Shown here one piece after another: positions 1 to 12,382 of a stretch of DNA of 64,000 nucleotides (position 1 is the stretch's first letter; each line of letters starts with the position of its first letter). The notes under the pieces were generated by a model. It saw only the letters and a program-made list of their open reading frames with translations, did not search any database and had not been told where the DNA came from. Source of the DNA: Gonapodya sp. JEL0774. Lineage: Eukaryota > Monoblepharomycota > Monoblepharidomycetes > Monoblepharidales > Gonapodyaceae. A program made the position numbers and the translations under genes. The stretch lies in assembly GCA_027604505.1 (NCBI GenBank), contig JADIIX010000094.1, forward strand, positions 24,703-88,702. Direction: 5' to 3'.

Positions 1-805
<805 letters not shown>

Positions 806-1234
806 AGAACTGAAGGTCGGACGGTTGGATTGTGTGGGAGTGGGTGTTTGGGTTTGGTTGTAGTGCTGTCCAGTGTTGTAGCACCGTACGGTCAGGTGAT
901 GGCAATTATCATGCACATATGAATGCTTTCTGGTGGACCGCTGATTCGGGTATGGGGCGGTAGACGTTTAGGTTCGCGCCGAAAACAGGTTTGAGTGCAG
1001 CAGTACTTGTGGTTGGCGACACAAATGTACAGGCTTGGTGGATTGCCCACTTGCAGGGTGAACGATACCATCCCCACTGCACACGCCCGCGTTTATCCAT
1101 CTTGGACTCTACGCGCCGAATCATCAACCGTTTTTGTTTCCGTGCCTCCCCGCTCTCGACTCCCATCGAAACATCTCCTCTCCCCCCCCGCGACGCTCAT
1201 CGCCCACCGCAACTTCTAAAACACCGTATTCACG
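806..1234. promoter_or_regulatory. RPS14 3' region and myosin II promoter/5' UTR
   Basis: A 429-bp interval between two co-oriented genes. The last ~120 bp before the myosin ATG is pyrimidine-rich (ctcctctccccccccgcgac near 1171-1193), typical of fungal promoters and 5' UTRs. No coding potential or RNA gene was recognised. Confidence 0.4.
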
Positions 1235-4200
1235 ATGGCCGACCCCGCTCTTCAGCGGCAGAACCCGAACCGGGCGGCTATCAATGTGGCGTCCGATGTC
1301 GCGCAGGCAAAGTGGAGGTGGGTTGGTGGTGGCAGCGTGGTGCCGGTAGGGTGCGCCGGATCAAGACAATGCCAGCGGCCGCGTGGATGGGGGCAGGGAT
1401 GAATGGTACACCCGAGAGATACATTTATTTACTGCCGCGCGCCTTCTTTTCCCTTATGTGGTCCTTGTCGGACGCGTCGTTCACGACGTTGCTACCGTTC
1501 GACTCTGCCAATAAACCCCACCCGCGGGCAATCTGGAAATAGCGAGAAGCAGTGGGTCTGGGTCACAGATAAAGACGAAGGCTTTTTGTCAGGATGGATC
1601 AAGGAGCAGAATGGCGACCAGATTGTGGTTCGTTTGAGCAACGAGACTGTGAGTGTCTGCTTTTGCGATGGGATGGACAGATGGATGAGGGGGAAGACGC
1701 CTAGCTGTTGTTTGTGACGGTGGCCCTCCGTTGTGCGCTCGTTGCCTTGATTGGAAATCGAAATCGGCGTTTCGAGTTCATCGTGCCCCCAGTCGTTATG
1801 TCTCTCCAATCTTTTACAATCTTGATTATAGGAGAAAACGGTCAACATCAATGACACGGAGAAAATGAACCCTCCAAAGTTCGACAAGGTGAGTTGGATT
1901 CCACTCCCACTTTGTACAGACTCGGACGCGTTGTTTCACATGTTGCACCACAATTGTACTGAACTTGTATTGGTGAAAGGTTGAGGACATGGCGGACCTC
2001 ACGCACCTAAACGAAGCCTCTGTTGTGCACAACCTTCGCCTGCGCTACAACTCCAATCTCATTTATGTTAGTATTTTCTCGCCATGGTGATTTTCCTTCT
2101 CTAGCAAACCAAAATGCTTCATCGCTCGTTTCAAATTACTTCATAGACTTACTCCGGCCTCTTCCTGGTGGCCGTGAACCCTTACCGCCGGCTCCCCATC
2201 TACACGGACCAATATGTGCAAGCATATCGCGCCAAGCGCCGTGCAGAGGCCCCTCCACATGTGTACGCGCTTGCCGACGCAGCCTACTCGGATATGCTGG
2301 CGTCGAGGGAGAACCAGAGCATCCTCATCACGTAAGTTGGGTCCTTTGAACAATGTTTATCAGAAAGGAAGGGGGTGGTCGATGAGGCTGGGGTATAATT
2401 GCAAGCCCTGTTCTGTCAAAGTGATTTCGTCGTTCCTCACACTAAATCTGCTTTAATCATCTCTGCCCTCTTGACGCCGCTTGTAGTGGTGAATCGGGCG
2501 CTGGGAAGACCGAAAACACAAAGAAGGTTATCCAGTATTTCGCCGCTACCGCGTTCGACAGATCTCGTGGTGCCAAAGGTGGCGTTCTCGAAGACCAGAT
2601 TCTGCAGGCCAACCCCATCCTCGAGGCGTTTGGTAATGCGCAAACAGTAAGAAACAACAACAGTTCACGATTTGTGAGTCTTGAGCACGGCCAGGGGACG
2701 TCACCTATGAAGTTTGTTCAATCTTATTGTTCGTTTTTCTTTAAGGGTAAATTTATCCGCATCGAGTTCAACAGTGGTGGCACAATCGCTGGAGCCAATT
2801 TGGAGCGGTACCTGCTCGAAAAGTCGAGGGTGACACACCGGTCTTCAAAGGAGCGCAGCTTTCACGTATTTTACCAGCTCATGAAGGGCGAGGATGAGGA
2901 ACTAAAGCGTATGTGCTGACGTCATGACCGCAGTTGTGTCAGCGAGGGCCTGATATAACCGCAATTCGCTTTGTTAGAGCGTCTCCTGCTCACCGGTACA
3001 CTCAACGACTATCGTTTTATGAAGGCTTCAAACAAGAACATCGAGGATGTAGATGACGCCGTGGATTTCAAAAACTTAAGGGTATGTCATATGTCCTGAG
3101 TTTAATTCAAATATCGAATTGAACTCCTGTGATCAGGAATCCATGCGTGTCATGGGCTTTTCAGCTCAAGACCAATTCGAATTTTTCCGGACTCTTGCCA
3201 TCATCCTTCACATCGGCAACATCCAACCTGTTGCCGACACGGACGATCAGGCTGTCCTGCACGATACTTCAGCTGCTGAAAAGGTGTGCCACCTCCTGGG
3301 CATCAACGTGGGCGACTTCGTCAAGGGACTTCTGAAACCAAAGATGAAGGCTGGGCGCGAGGTTGTACAACAAGCTCGTAACGTCTCGCAGGTACTCAGC
3401 AGTACTGAAGCGCTGGCGAAGGCCATGTACGAGAGGATGTTTGGCAAGTTGGTCGATAAAATCAATGAGGCAATGGACAAACCAAGCTCCAAGAACACAT
3501 TCATTGGTGTTTTGGATATTGCTGGATTTGAAATATTCGAGGTGTGTTTGAGGACGCATGTTGCATTGTTAGAGGTGGAGTATTTATTTTTCTTGTGCTG
3601 GTTTTTTATGCAGAGAAACAGCTTCGAACAAATGTGCATCAACTACACCAACGAAAAGCTCCAGCAGTTCTTTAACCACCACATGTTCATTCTTGAGCAA
3701 GAGGAATATAGGCGTGAGGGCATTGACTGGAAGTTTATCGATTTCGGTCTTGACCTGCAGCCGACGATTGATTTAATCGAGAAGACTTCGGTAAGCAAGA
3801 GACCATCTGACTTTGCTTTATATCCTGCTCATCGACGCATTGCCTGCCCCCGCCATTTCGAATAGCCTATTGGCATTCTGTCATGCCTGGACGAAGAATG
3901 CGTTATGCCGAGAGCTTCGGATAAAACTCTACTCGACAAACTCGTAAACCTCTGGAAGGGAAAGAGCACCAAGTTCGAAATGCCAAAGATTCCAGGCCAA
4001 TCGTTCATACTACAACACTATGCCGGGAAAGTCGAATATAACGTCACCGATTGGCTTGATAAGAACAAGGACCCCCTGAACGACAACGTGACAAAGTTGA
4101 TTGCTGAGTCACCGGAAGTTTTCGTTGCGAAACTCTTCTCTGATTACGTCGGAAAAGATGACGTCAATTCCAAGAAGGGGGTGACTTCCATTGTCAAGAA

Positions 4201-7200
4201 GGGCGTTTTCCGCACAGTTGGCCAGCGTCACAAGGAGCAACTAATGTCTCTGATGACACAGCTATACTCGACTCAACCTCACTTTGTCCGCTGCATCTTG
4301 CCCAACGAAGAAAAGAAAGCTGGCAAGTTCGAGACTTTGCTCGTCCTAGATCAGCTTCGGTGCAATGGCGTTCTTGAGGGTATTCGTATCTGCCGTGCCG
4401 GTTTCCCTAATCGGCTCGCGTTTGCCGATTTCCGCAAACGATACGAGGTCATTATGCCTGGTGTTATTCCAGCCGGATTTGTGGACGGGAAGCAAGCCGC
4501 AGAACAGCTAGTGGAAGCGCTAGCACTGGACAAGAACCAGTATCGAGTGGGAAACACAAAGGTCTTCTTTAGAGCGGGCGTGGTGAGTAAACATTAATCA
4601 TATTGCTCTCAGTTGTTTTGCACTCACCGCTTATTTCATCTACAGCTCGCTGACCTAGAAGAGCGTCGCGACCAGACCCTCGCCCGTATATTCACAAAAG
4701 TCCAGGCGATTTGGCGCGGATACATTGCACGAAAGAAGTTTAGGCGCATGGTTGAGAAGAGCCGTGCCATCAAGATTATCCAGAAGAACGCGCGTGTGTA
4801 TGTAACACTTCGCGAGTGGGCGTGGTGGAGGCTCTACAGCAAGGTGAAGCCCCTGCTCAATGTTACAAGAGTAGATACTGAGCTTCAGAAGAAGGATGCT
4901 GAGCTGAAGGCACTTGAAGAACAGATGGCGAAAGAACGAGAGGAAAGAGCTCGTGTTGAAAAGCTCAGAGCACAACTTGAAATGGAGAAGAAGTCCGTCG
5001 ATGAGCAACTTGCATCGCAGCGTGGGGCAGCCGCTGACCAAGCGGAGATTCTGCAGCGTACACAACTGAGGACAATCGAACTTGAAGAGTCGCTCGCGGA
5101 CCTGAATGAGGAAGTTGAGAAACTGAACGGAAATATAGCGCAACTCTCAAAACAGAAGCATCAAACCGAGCAGGAGTTCCAGGCCCTTCAGCAGAGCATG
5201 GCTGAGATGAAATCAGGGATCGAGAGACTAGAGAGGGACAAGCAGGCCAAAGATCAGCAAATTCAAAGCCTCCAGTCACAAGTCCAGATGGACACAGAGA
5301 CAACCGAACGTTTGTCGAGAGACAAGGCTGCACTTGAAAGTCAACTCCTGGCTCTCAGGCAGTCTCTTGATGGAGCTGCAACGAAGGAAGGCGACCTTAG
5401 CAAAGCCAAAGCACAACTAACGTCTTCGATCGCCAGCTTGGAGGGACGGCTTCAGAAGGAGCAGGATGATCGCGCAGCTCTTGAAAAATTCAAGAATATT
5501 TTGGACTCGGAGTTGAGGGACGCTCGAACGCAGTTAGATGATTTAAAGCGGCAGATTACTGACACCTCCAACAGTCTGACTCGCAAAGAGGCAGACCTGC
5601 GACTGCTAAGTGATAATCTGAACAAGGAAATGACGGAGAAGGAAGCTGCCGAGAAATCGAATAGGGAGCTCCAGGCAAAGCTTCAGGCGACTGAAGGCCA
5701 ACTTGAAGACGAACTGCGGGAACGTGAGAAACTTGTCATTGCCAAGCGGAAGCTTGAGGGCGAGATGGAGAAAATGCAAGACATTATGCAACAAAAAGGT
5801 GATCAGGCTACCAAGACTGACGAAGTCCGCAAACTGCGGGAGCAAGAGCTTTCGGACACGAAGTCTCAGATCCAAACACTGCAAACGGAACTCGAGGAGA
5901 CCCGACGACGACTGAACTCTCAAATTGAGAAACTAAAAGTGGAAATTGAAGGGGAGAAGGCGGAGACCACGAAATTGGCATCAGCAAAAGTTGCACTTGA
6001 GAAGCAGATCCGGGATGTAACTGCTCAGCTGGATAGTGCCGCGGAAGAGCGCGCTCGTCTGGACAAGAATCTACGTGTTTTACAAACTGAGCTCTCAGAT
6101 ACCAAAGCGAAGTTGGAAGAATCATCCCAACAGTCTAGTGACTTCCAGAAAGCAAAGGAAAGTGCAGAACGCCAGGTCCAAGTCCTGCAAAGTCGGGTGG
6201 TGGAGCTTGAGGATGAGAAGGCCAAAGTCGAACGCGAAAGATTACTTTTCCAAAAGCAGACTTCCTCGGCCAAAGAAGAGGCTGAGGAAACTGAGCGCAA
6301 AATTGCTACTTTGGATGAAATGCGCAAGAGACTCCAAACGAATCTGACTGACCTCCAACAACAAGCAGACGAAGAAGAGAGGCAAAAGCTCGAGGTTCAG
6401 CGCCAGCTTGCAGCAAAGTCCCAGGAGCTCGAGTCTTTGAAGGCTCGTTACGACCAGGATGCTATCAAAAAAGGGCAGGAATGGGAAGATGCTCGCAAGA
6501 AGTTGGAACGTGACTTTGCGGAGTTACGTGAGAAGTATGCCAGTCTTGAGGCTACCAACTCTACACTCGACAAGACTCGAGGGCGGCTGACAGCTGAAGT
6601 CGAGGATCTCCGACACGAAATTGAGCGAGAACACAATGCAACCCGCCAAGCTGAGCGAGCGCAGAAATCGGCTGAATCGCAAGTGGCGCAAGTTTCCGCG
6701 AGCCTTGATGCAGAGCGGCGGAATAAGGAAGTGGCTGAGTCGACCGCCAGAACGCTCAAAACCAGTATGGAAAGCATTCAAAAGGAGTTGGCGGACAAGG
6801 TGCAGGCCATGTCGGCTTTGCAGCGTCAAAAAAATGACTTGGAAAATGAGCTTAAGAACTTGATTAACGAAGTCGGTGACGGTGGCAAGAACGTACATGA
6901 GCTGGAGAAGGCTTGCCGCAGGTTCCAGTCTCAAGTAGAGGAACTAAGTGCACAGATCACTGATAACGGCATCACGATTCAAAAACTCGAGGACTCAAAG
7001 AAGGCTCTCGAGGTACAGTTTGCTGATTATCGTACTAAGGTGGAGAAAGATCTCGCCACTAAGGACCAACAACAAGAGGAGACCCGTCGCCTGCTCTTGA
7101 AAGAGATCAATAGCTTGGGCGATCAGCTCGATGAGGCGAATAATGCTAAAAACGAAATACTCAAACAGAAAAGGAAACTTGAGGCTGAGGTTGAAGACAA

Positions 7201-9524
7201 AATCTCCCGTCAGAACAACCAGGCAAAGAGTGCCAGCGAAATAGAAAGGGCTAAAAAGCAACTCGAATCTTCTATTCGCGAGCTTCAAACTAAACTCGAG
7301 ACTGAATCACGGGCGCGGGCGAACTACGAGGATCTTGCCAGGAGGCAGGAGCAGAAGGCTAACACCCTTCAAAGTGATTTGGAAACCCTGCAACTGCAGC
7401 TCGAAACCCAAGAACGAGAAAAGAAAAATCTACTGAAACGCATCGAGGAACTTCGTGCAGAACTAGAAGGCGGTGATGAATCCAAGGCGAGCCTCATTGA
7501 AACCCGCAAGCGCCTCGAGAAAGAGAAAGCCGCCCTCCTAGAGCAGTTGGAAGAAGAGCAGGAGCTCCGACACCAGCTCGAATCCAGAGGTCCTTCGTCT
7601 GGCGATATTGAAGAAGTTAAAAAGAGAATCAGCCAAGAGTACGAAGAACGGCTGGCGAAGCTGGAGGAGTCAAAACGCGCTCTTCTCGCCGCTCAGAGAC
7701 TCGCTCAACAGGAGCTCGACGACCGTCAGAGTGATATTCAGAACTTAGATCGGGCAAAAAAGCTTGTTCTGGATGAAGTGGACGACTTACGGGCGAGATT
7801 AGAAGCTGAGACCCTGGCAAAGGCTGAGGAGGCAGCGGCCCGCCGGAAGCTTGCAAGCGACATGAAGGACATGACCGACAAACTAGCAACTGAAGTATCC
7901 AAATCTATGGAGCTTGCTCAGTCAGTCGACTTTTACAAGGCTAAAGCAAACGACACATGGCAGAAGCTCGAGGTGTCCGAGCTTACCAAGATCAAGGCGG
8001 AGAAGGAGGCGACAGCTAACAAGATTCAAATCAAGGAGCTACAGGAATCACTGCAAGAGATCGCAAAAGATAAGGTTTTGCTTGAAGACCGTGCCCGTTC
8101 ACTCGAAGTGCAAGTAATAGACCTGCAAGAAGTTGCTGAACAACGGGGTAGTGAGCTGGCGGACATCACCCTGATCAAACAAAAGCTCCAAAGCGAGCTT
8201 GACAATGCGCATCAGCGCACAAAACACGAAATGGAAGAACGCGATCAAGCGGTGGACAGTCTCCGCAAAAAATACCAGAAGGAGATGCAACAGCTGGCAG
8301 AGGAGCTTGATAACGAGAGAGCCGCATCCGTCGCGGTCAAAGAGCAGCGACGGCAGATTGAAGTGGAGAACGAGCGGATAAACTCACGATTGGAACAGGA
8401 GATGTCGTCTGCTTCAACTTGGAAGAAGGAAAAGGAGAAGCTTGAAGCTAAATTGACTGAACTCTCGGTTTTGTACACGGATTCCTTGCAGAGCGAGGAT
8501 GATCTTCAAAATCAACTTACAACTCTTCTATTGAGGGTACGTGATCTTCAAAATCACCTCGACGACGCGGAAGCAGCCAAAGTTGGTCTCGAAAAATCCA
8601 AGAAGACCCTCGAAGCTCGCTTAGAGGAGCTTGAAGAACAATTTCATGTCGCGAGTCGGAGGCGTGTGGACGTAGAGAAATCTCTCAACGCCCTCGACAA
8701 GGAATTCACCACCATCCGCATGCAGGCCGATGAAGACAAGGACAGAGCTCTCAGCGCCAAGGAGAAGCTTTCTATGGCACAAAATGAACTGACTGCCACT
8801 CAGGCGGAACTGTCCAAGGAGAAAGAAAGATCGCTAGAATTGGAGAAGCAAACAGTGAGTCCTTCTTTGCGGATCGAAACTTAGGGTGAATAATCAACAA
8901 GTGACTAACCAGCGTCCGTTCTGCTATCAGGTTACTCTGAACAAGCAGGTCAAAGAGCTCAATGCCCGCGTTCTCGAAATGGAGTCAAGTGCTCTCACTG
9001 ACAATAGCCGGGGTTTCAACAAGTTGACCCTGCAATTACAATCCGTCACTCAGCAGCTTGACGGGTCGGAAAAAGACAAGGCAGCCTTGTCCCGCCAGGC
9101 TCGAGATGCAGAGCGGTTATTGAGAAATGTGCAGTTCCAGCTCGCAGAAAAGGAGCGATCAGAGGCCCGGTTGAAGGAGGATACAACAAAGCAGGAGGAA
9201 AAGTACAAAAAGCTTAAACAACAACACGAAGAGCTTGTAAGTAACCGTCTTGCAGGACCATGCATTATCTGTGGCTTTTCAGATTTGATGTGAATCCTTG
9301 TTCTAGGAATCTCTGGAGAGCACGCTTCAGATCGCGAAACGAAAGGCTGAACGGGATGCGCAAGAGTATAAGGAGAAGTCTATGCGGTGTGTTTCTGCTG
9401 AAAGCTCTGACCATTTTCAAAACCGAATGTCTCACGATGACCACGTTGGTTCATTAGTTACGAGAAGGAGCTCGAGCGCATGAAGGCACGGTCACCAATG
9501 TCAGCGGGTGGGGCTGCATTCTGA
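1235..9524 (+). CDS. Conventional myosin II heavy chain, 2310 aa, 15 exons
   Basis: Actin-based motor that would assemble into bipolar filaments at the contractile ring. Exons: 1235..1317, 1543..1648, 1832..1888, 1980..2066, 2147..2331, 2487..2673, 2746..2908, 2978..3081, 3137..3541, 3614..3790, 3866..4582, 4646..8854, 8931..9236, 9307..9386, 9458..9524. The motor has an N-terminal SH3-like start (residues ~25-65), P-loop GESGAGKT (174-181), switch I NNNSSRF (229-235), switch II DIAGFE (451-456) and the actin-contact stretch RCILPNEEK. Two IQ-like light-chain sites follow (about 774-830, [14 protein letters not shown]), then roughly 1450 residues of heptad-rich coiled coil ending in a short non-helical tail. 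At 2310 aa it exceeds animal myosin II (~1950) and S. pombe Myo2 (1526). The head is cut by many introns, while most of the tail is one 4.2-kb exon. The Met at 1235 is chosen because splicing from it keeps the family N terminus in frame. Confidence 0.96.
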
Positions 9525-9969
9525 GCCAGATCTGAAAGCTATCCTAATTGAGATGGGAGTACATTGCTCTTGTGAACAAGGCTCTTTGTGTTTTCGAATC
9601 TTTTTAAAATAAAAATGTGTTCATGGCATTGCTCTCGCGTTGCGATGACGCATAGAATATGTGAAGCAAATCTTGAGGTGCTTTAAACTCATTTTCATAA
9701 AGGCTGCTTGTTTACTGTGCGGAGGGGATAAAAATATATATGCAAGCTCTCCAATGCACTTGAACGAGTTACAGATAGGTCAGATCAAAATGTAGAATGT
9801 GAGTTGTAACATGGGTCTGGTCGCAGACTATGTAGTTCATCCACACGTCACACGTGGTTCTCATCGAGATGTGGATAGTGTTGAGGACAAGGGTGAGGGG
9901 GAGGACGGAAAGGAGGTCGGAGGTGGTCCAGATATTGTCGACAAGTCAGGGGTGATGGGCAATTCACCA
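9525..9969. other. Myosin 3' UTR and convergent intergenic stretch
   Basis: It contains an AATAAA polyadenylation-type hexamer at 9608-9613, about 85 bp after the myosin stop, in an A/T-rich run. The remainder up to the stop of the next gene on the other strand shows no convincing coding region. An open frame from about 9799 on the plus strand lies antisense to that gene and has no family features. Confidence 0.5.
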
Positions 9970-10249
9970 TCAGGAGGGCCAGGAGGGCGAATGGGAATGG
10001 ACTGTATCAAACAGAGATTCAAAATGGTTAGGAACCTGAGCAGCGCCGCTGAAAGAGCCCCAAGAGCACAAAATGCTTTCGCGCAGGCCCACCATATCGG
10101 GCTTAATGATATTATGTGTGATGACGGAGCCTGTGAACATTCCTGATGTTGCGGGGACGGAGTTTCAATGAGTCATGGATCCGAGCCATCAAGTTGTTGA
10201 GAGAAGACTCACCTGCCAGGCAGGCAATGAATCCAAGAAATCGACCCAT
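9970..10249 (-). CDS. Small putative membrane protein, 69 aa, two exons
   Basis: Not recognised with certainty. Exons (minus strand) are 10213..10249 and 9970..10142, joined through a canonical GTGAGT..CAG intron. The product starts MGRFLGFIACLAG and continues GMFTGSVITHNIIKPDM, giving one glycine-rich hydrophobic segment (residues ~3-24) followed by a short soluble tail. This layout, a short N-terminal membrane segment plus a small tail, is seen in small mitochondrial inner-membrane proteins such as Mic12/QIL1-type MICOS subunits, but I cannot assign a family. It is divergent from PET100 with under 200 bp between starts, compatible with shared mitochondrial regulation (inference). An in-frame upstream ATG at 10366 would add about 39 residues that look non-conserved, so the start at 10249 is preferred. 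Confidence 0.5.
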
Positions 10250-10442
10250 TTGATACCAGTCACTGAGAGATGTCCTGCAGTATTGCTTCAGGCAGAGTGA
10301 TAGCAGCTGGCCGCCAGCACCGTTCTCGACCAGATTGGACCTTCCCCTGGCCTGGTCCTGACTCAAAAATAACTCTATAACTCATTCAAAGGATTAATAC
10401 TGACATCGACGCCCCCACATATTTTTCATTTAAAGGCTACAA
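10250..10442. promoter_or_regulatory. Divergent promoter between the small membrane-protein gene and PET100
   Basis: The 193 bp between the two start codons must hold both promoters if both starts are right. No motif was recognised. Confidence 0.4.
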
Positions 10443-10859
10443 ATGGCGCCAAGATTTCACAACATGGAGCTCTTCCGAGTGAGTTGGTGCCCCAATCTTC
10501 ACCGGATAGCATACCACAGTTGCTTAACCGTCCGTCCGCACACACCCGGACTCAGTTCACGGTTTATGTGATGGTTCCCGTATTTGCGATGTGGTTTTAC
10601 AACATCCCGGAGACACAGGGTTGGTTTGACAAGCATGTGAGCCTGTTTCAATCATCTTCTTCCGCTTCAGTGATCGGCTTCCCTGACCAGTTACTCGTCC
10701 ACATTCAATGACCGCGTGTTCTAAAAGACAAACAAGGAGAAAATTGTTCCTCGTATAGACTCGCTGAAGACGATACCCGTCCAATCGATGGATGAAATTC
10801 GCAACAACATCGCCAAGAAGAAGGCCGAAGCGAAAGCGGCTTCAGAAAGTCGAAATTGA
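10443..10859 (+). CDS. PET100: Cytochrome c oxidase assembly factor PET100, 82 aa
   Basis: A mitochondrial inner-membrane chaperone needed late in assembly of complex IV. Exons are 10443..10478, 10556..10636 and probably 10728..10859. The protein begins MAPRFHNMELFR, then FTVYVMVPVFAMWFYN, which matches the family pattern of a short matrix lead, a single transmembrane helix (about residues 13-29) and a Trp/Phe-rich juncture (TQGWFDKH). The tail is strongly basic and helical (NNIAKKKAEAKAASESRN). Its length fits the human protein (73 aa) and is shorter than yeast (111 aa). The last intron ends at an AAG acceptor (10725-10727). A second AAG at 10734-10736 would drop three residues, and the nearer TAG site at 10757-10758 would create an immediate stop. 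Confidence 0.85.
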
Positions 10860-12382
10860 CGAATGCGCTTCTTGTCAACTCCCGGTTGAGGACCGTTTAC
10901 GCCGAATTACGCCGAAAGAATCCAGGGGGCTCCCATTTGGATTTGCACACTGGAGCTCCATCTATCTTCAAGGCTGACCGCTCGTCCTACTGACGCAAAT
11001 TGATACAAATGATGCCACTCGATGGAGCGAGGGACTTTCAGTGAGCTTGCATTGTCTACCGGCTTCTGTTTTGGCTGTTGTTAGATGAGCATCATGTATT
11101 TAGAAAGATTAATTGTACATATATCACCACTGTATTGGAAATTGAACGATACTCAAAAAATGCGTTAAGTTCCGCTCGCGACGAAGCGAGAGACAGTTCG
11201 ATTTTGTCCCTTCTCCCACTCAGTGTCACAGTTTCTCACTACTGCACACTCACCACATTTCGATAATAGGCGTGTGTCTTCATCGCAGGTGACTGGCACA
11301 TGACTACATAACAAGAATCTGTTGGTGGTACGGTCGTTTCTTCCATACTTCGTGATTTGCAGAGCAGCAACGAAGGACAGAAACGTCAGAAGAGATCGCT
11401 GGTTTTCGCAAGTGATTTATAGGTAGACTCTAGACGGTTAGCGTGGCTCACTCCTAGTGTGAGTGCAAATCATCATTGGCTCACAAGCGAACGCATGTTC
11501 ATGTGCTCAACGATCTCAATTTGAATGTGATATGGCGAAATTTCTTCAGTCAGTTGCTCTTTATCTCTATCGAGCCCACACTTGGAAACTAAACCCAGCA
11601 ATGCAGATCCGTGCGCTCTTTGATCGCCGGTTTGTTAGATGAGAACCCTCTTTGTTGACACGCGTCGCAGGTGGTATTGTGGGTGTACAGCATTCTCATG
11701 TGCTTCCCAGTATTTTCGTTATATTTCCGTGGCATGTCGCTTCAAAGTTGCAATTCCTTTCCAGAAAGCGCATTGTAGCAGTCCCCTATCGATGTTACTG
11801 TTAGTTCCACAGAGAGAGTCATGTTATCCCCACCTCCAGCTATTTCTCAGTGGAAAGCCATCACTCTCAGGAGAATGAGGTGACCCAAAGTACGTTGGTT
11901 TCCACCCAGGACCGCCAAAGACACTGATCACTTGAAATACGTCATCCACCAAGCAACTCCCTGACCCTTCTCTCCAGCTTCTTTGTTCTTCGAGACAGCT
12001 TGAGTCACTGCGGTAATCCATACGTGGCCCAAACTGCTACTGAGACCTCTGTGGGTGGAGCGCCATTTGGGAGTCAGCGGGAGTAGTGAGAGGCAGACTC
12101 AGGGTTTTGTAATCTCCACGAGCCTGTGTTAGTAGTCGCCCTTCCTTTAGATGAAGAAGGAAAGAGCCTTCCGCCTCAATTTAGAATGTTTGTTTACCGG
12201 GAACATTGCGGTTGTTCCTTGTCGCTGAGCCAATCGTTATATCGTAATTCAGGAACCTCACCTAGCTTCTGAGAACTATACATACCGAAAAGCGCTACAC
12301 CATCCTCCTACCACTCAACTCAAAGCTAAGCCTTCACGGATTCCTCCAATCGCATCGAGATCGCACAGAGAAACCACCCGGA
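10860..12382. other. Intergenic, 1.5 kb, nothing convincing
   Basis: I see no coding region with splice-consistent extension and no tRNA. A small hairpin (CTCGC/GCGAG around 11172-11190) is the only local structure noted. The last ~100 bp is presumably the promoter of the downstream transcription factor. Confidence 0.4.

Noticed and set aside
991-1542. 183-codon plus-strand open frame across the myosin start
   Set aside because: Wrong frame relative to the spliced myosin N terminus and spans its first intron; composition is that of a chance GC-rich frame.
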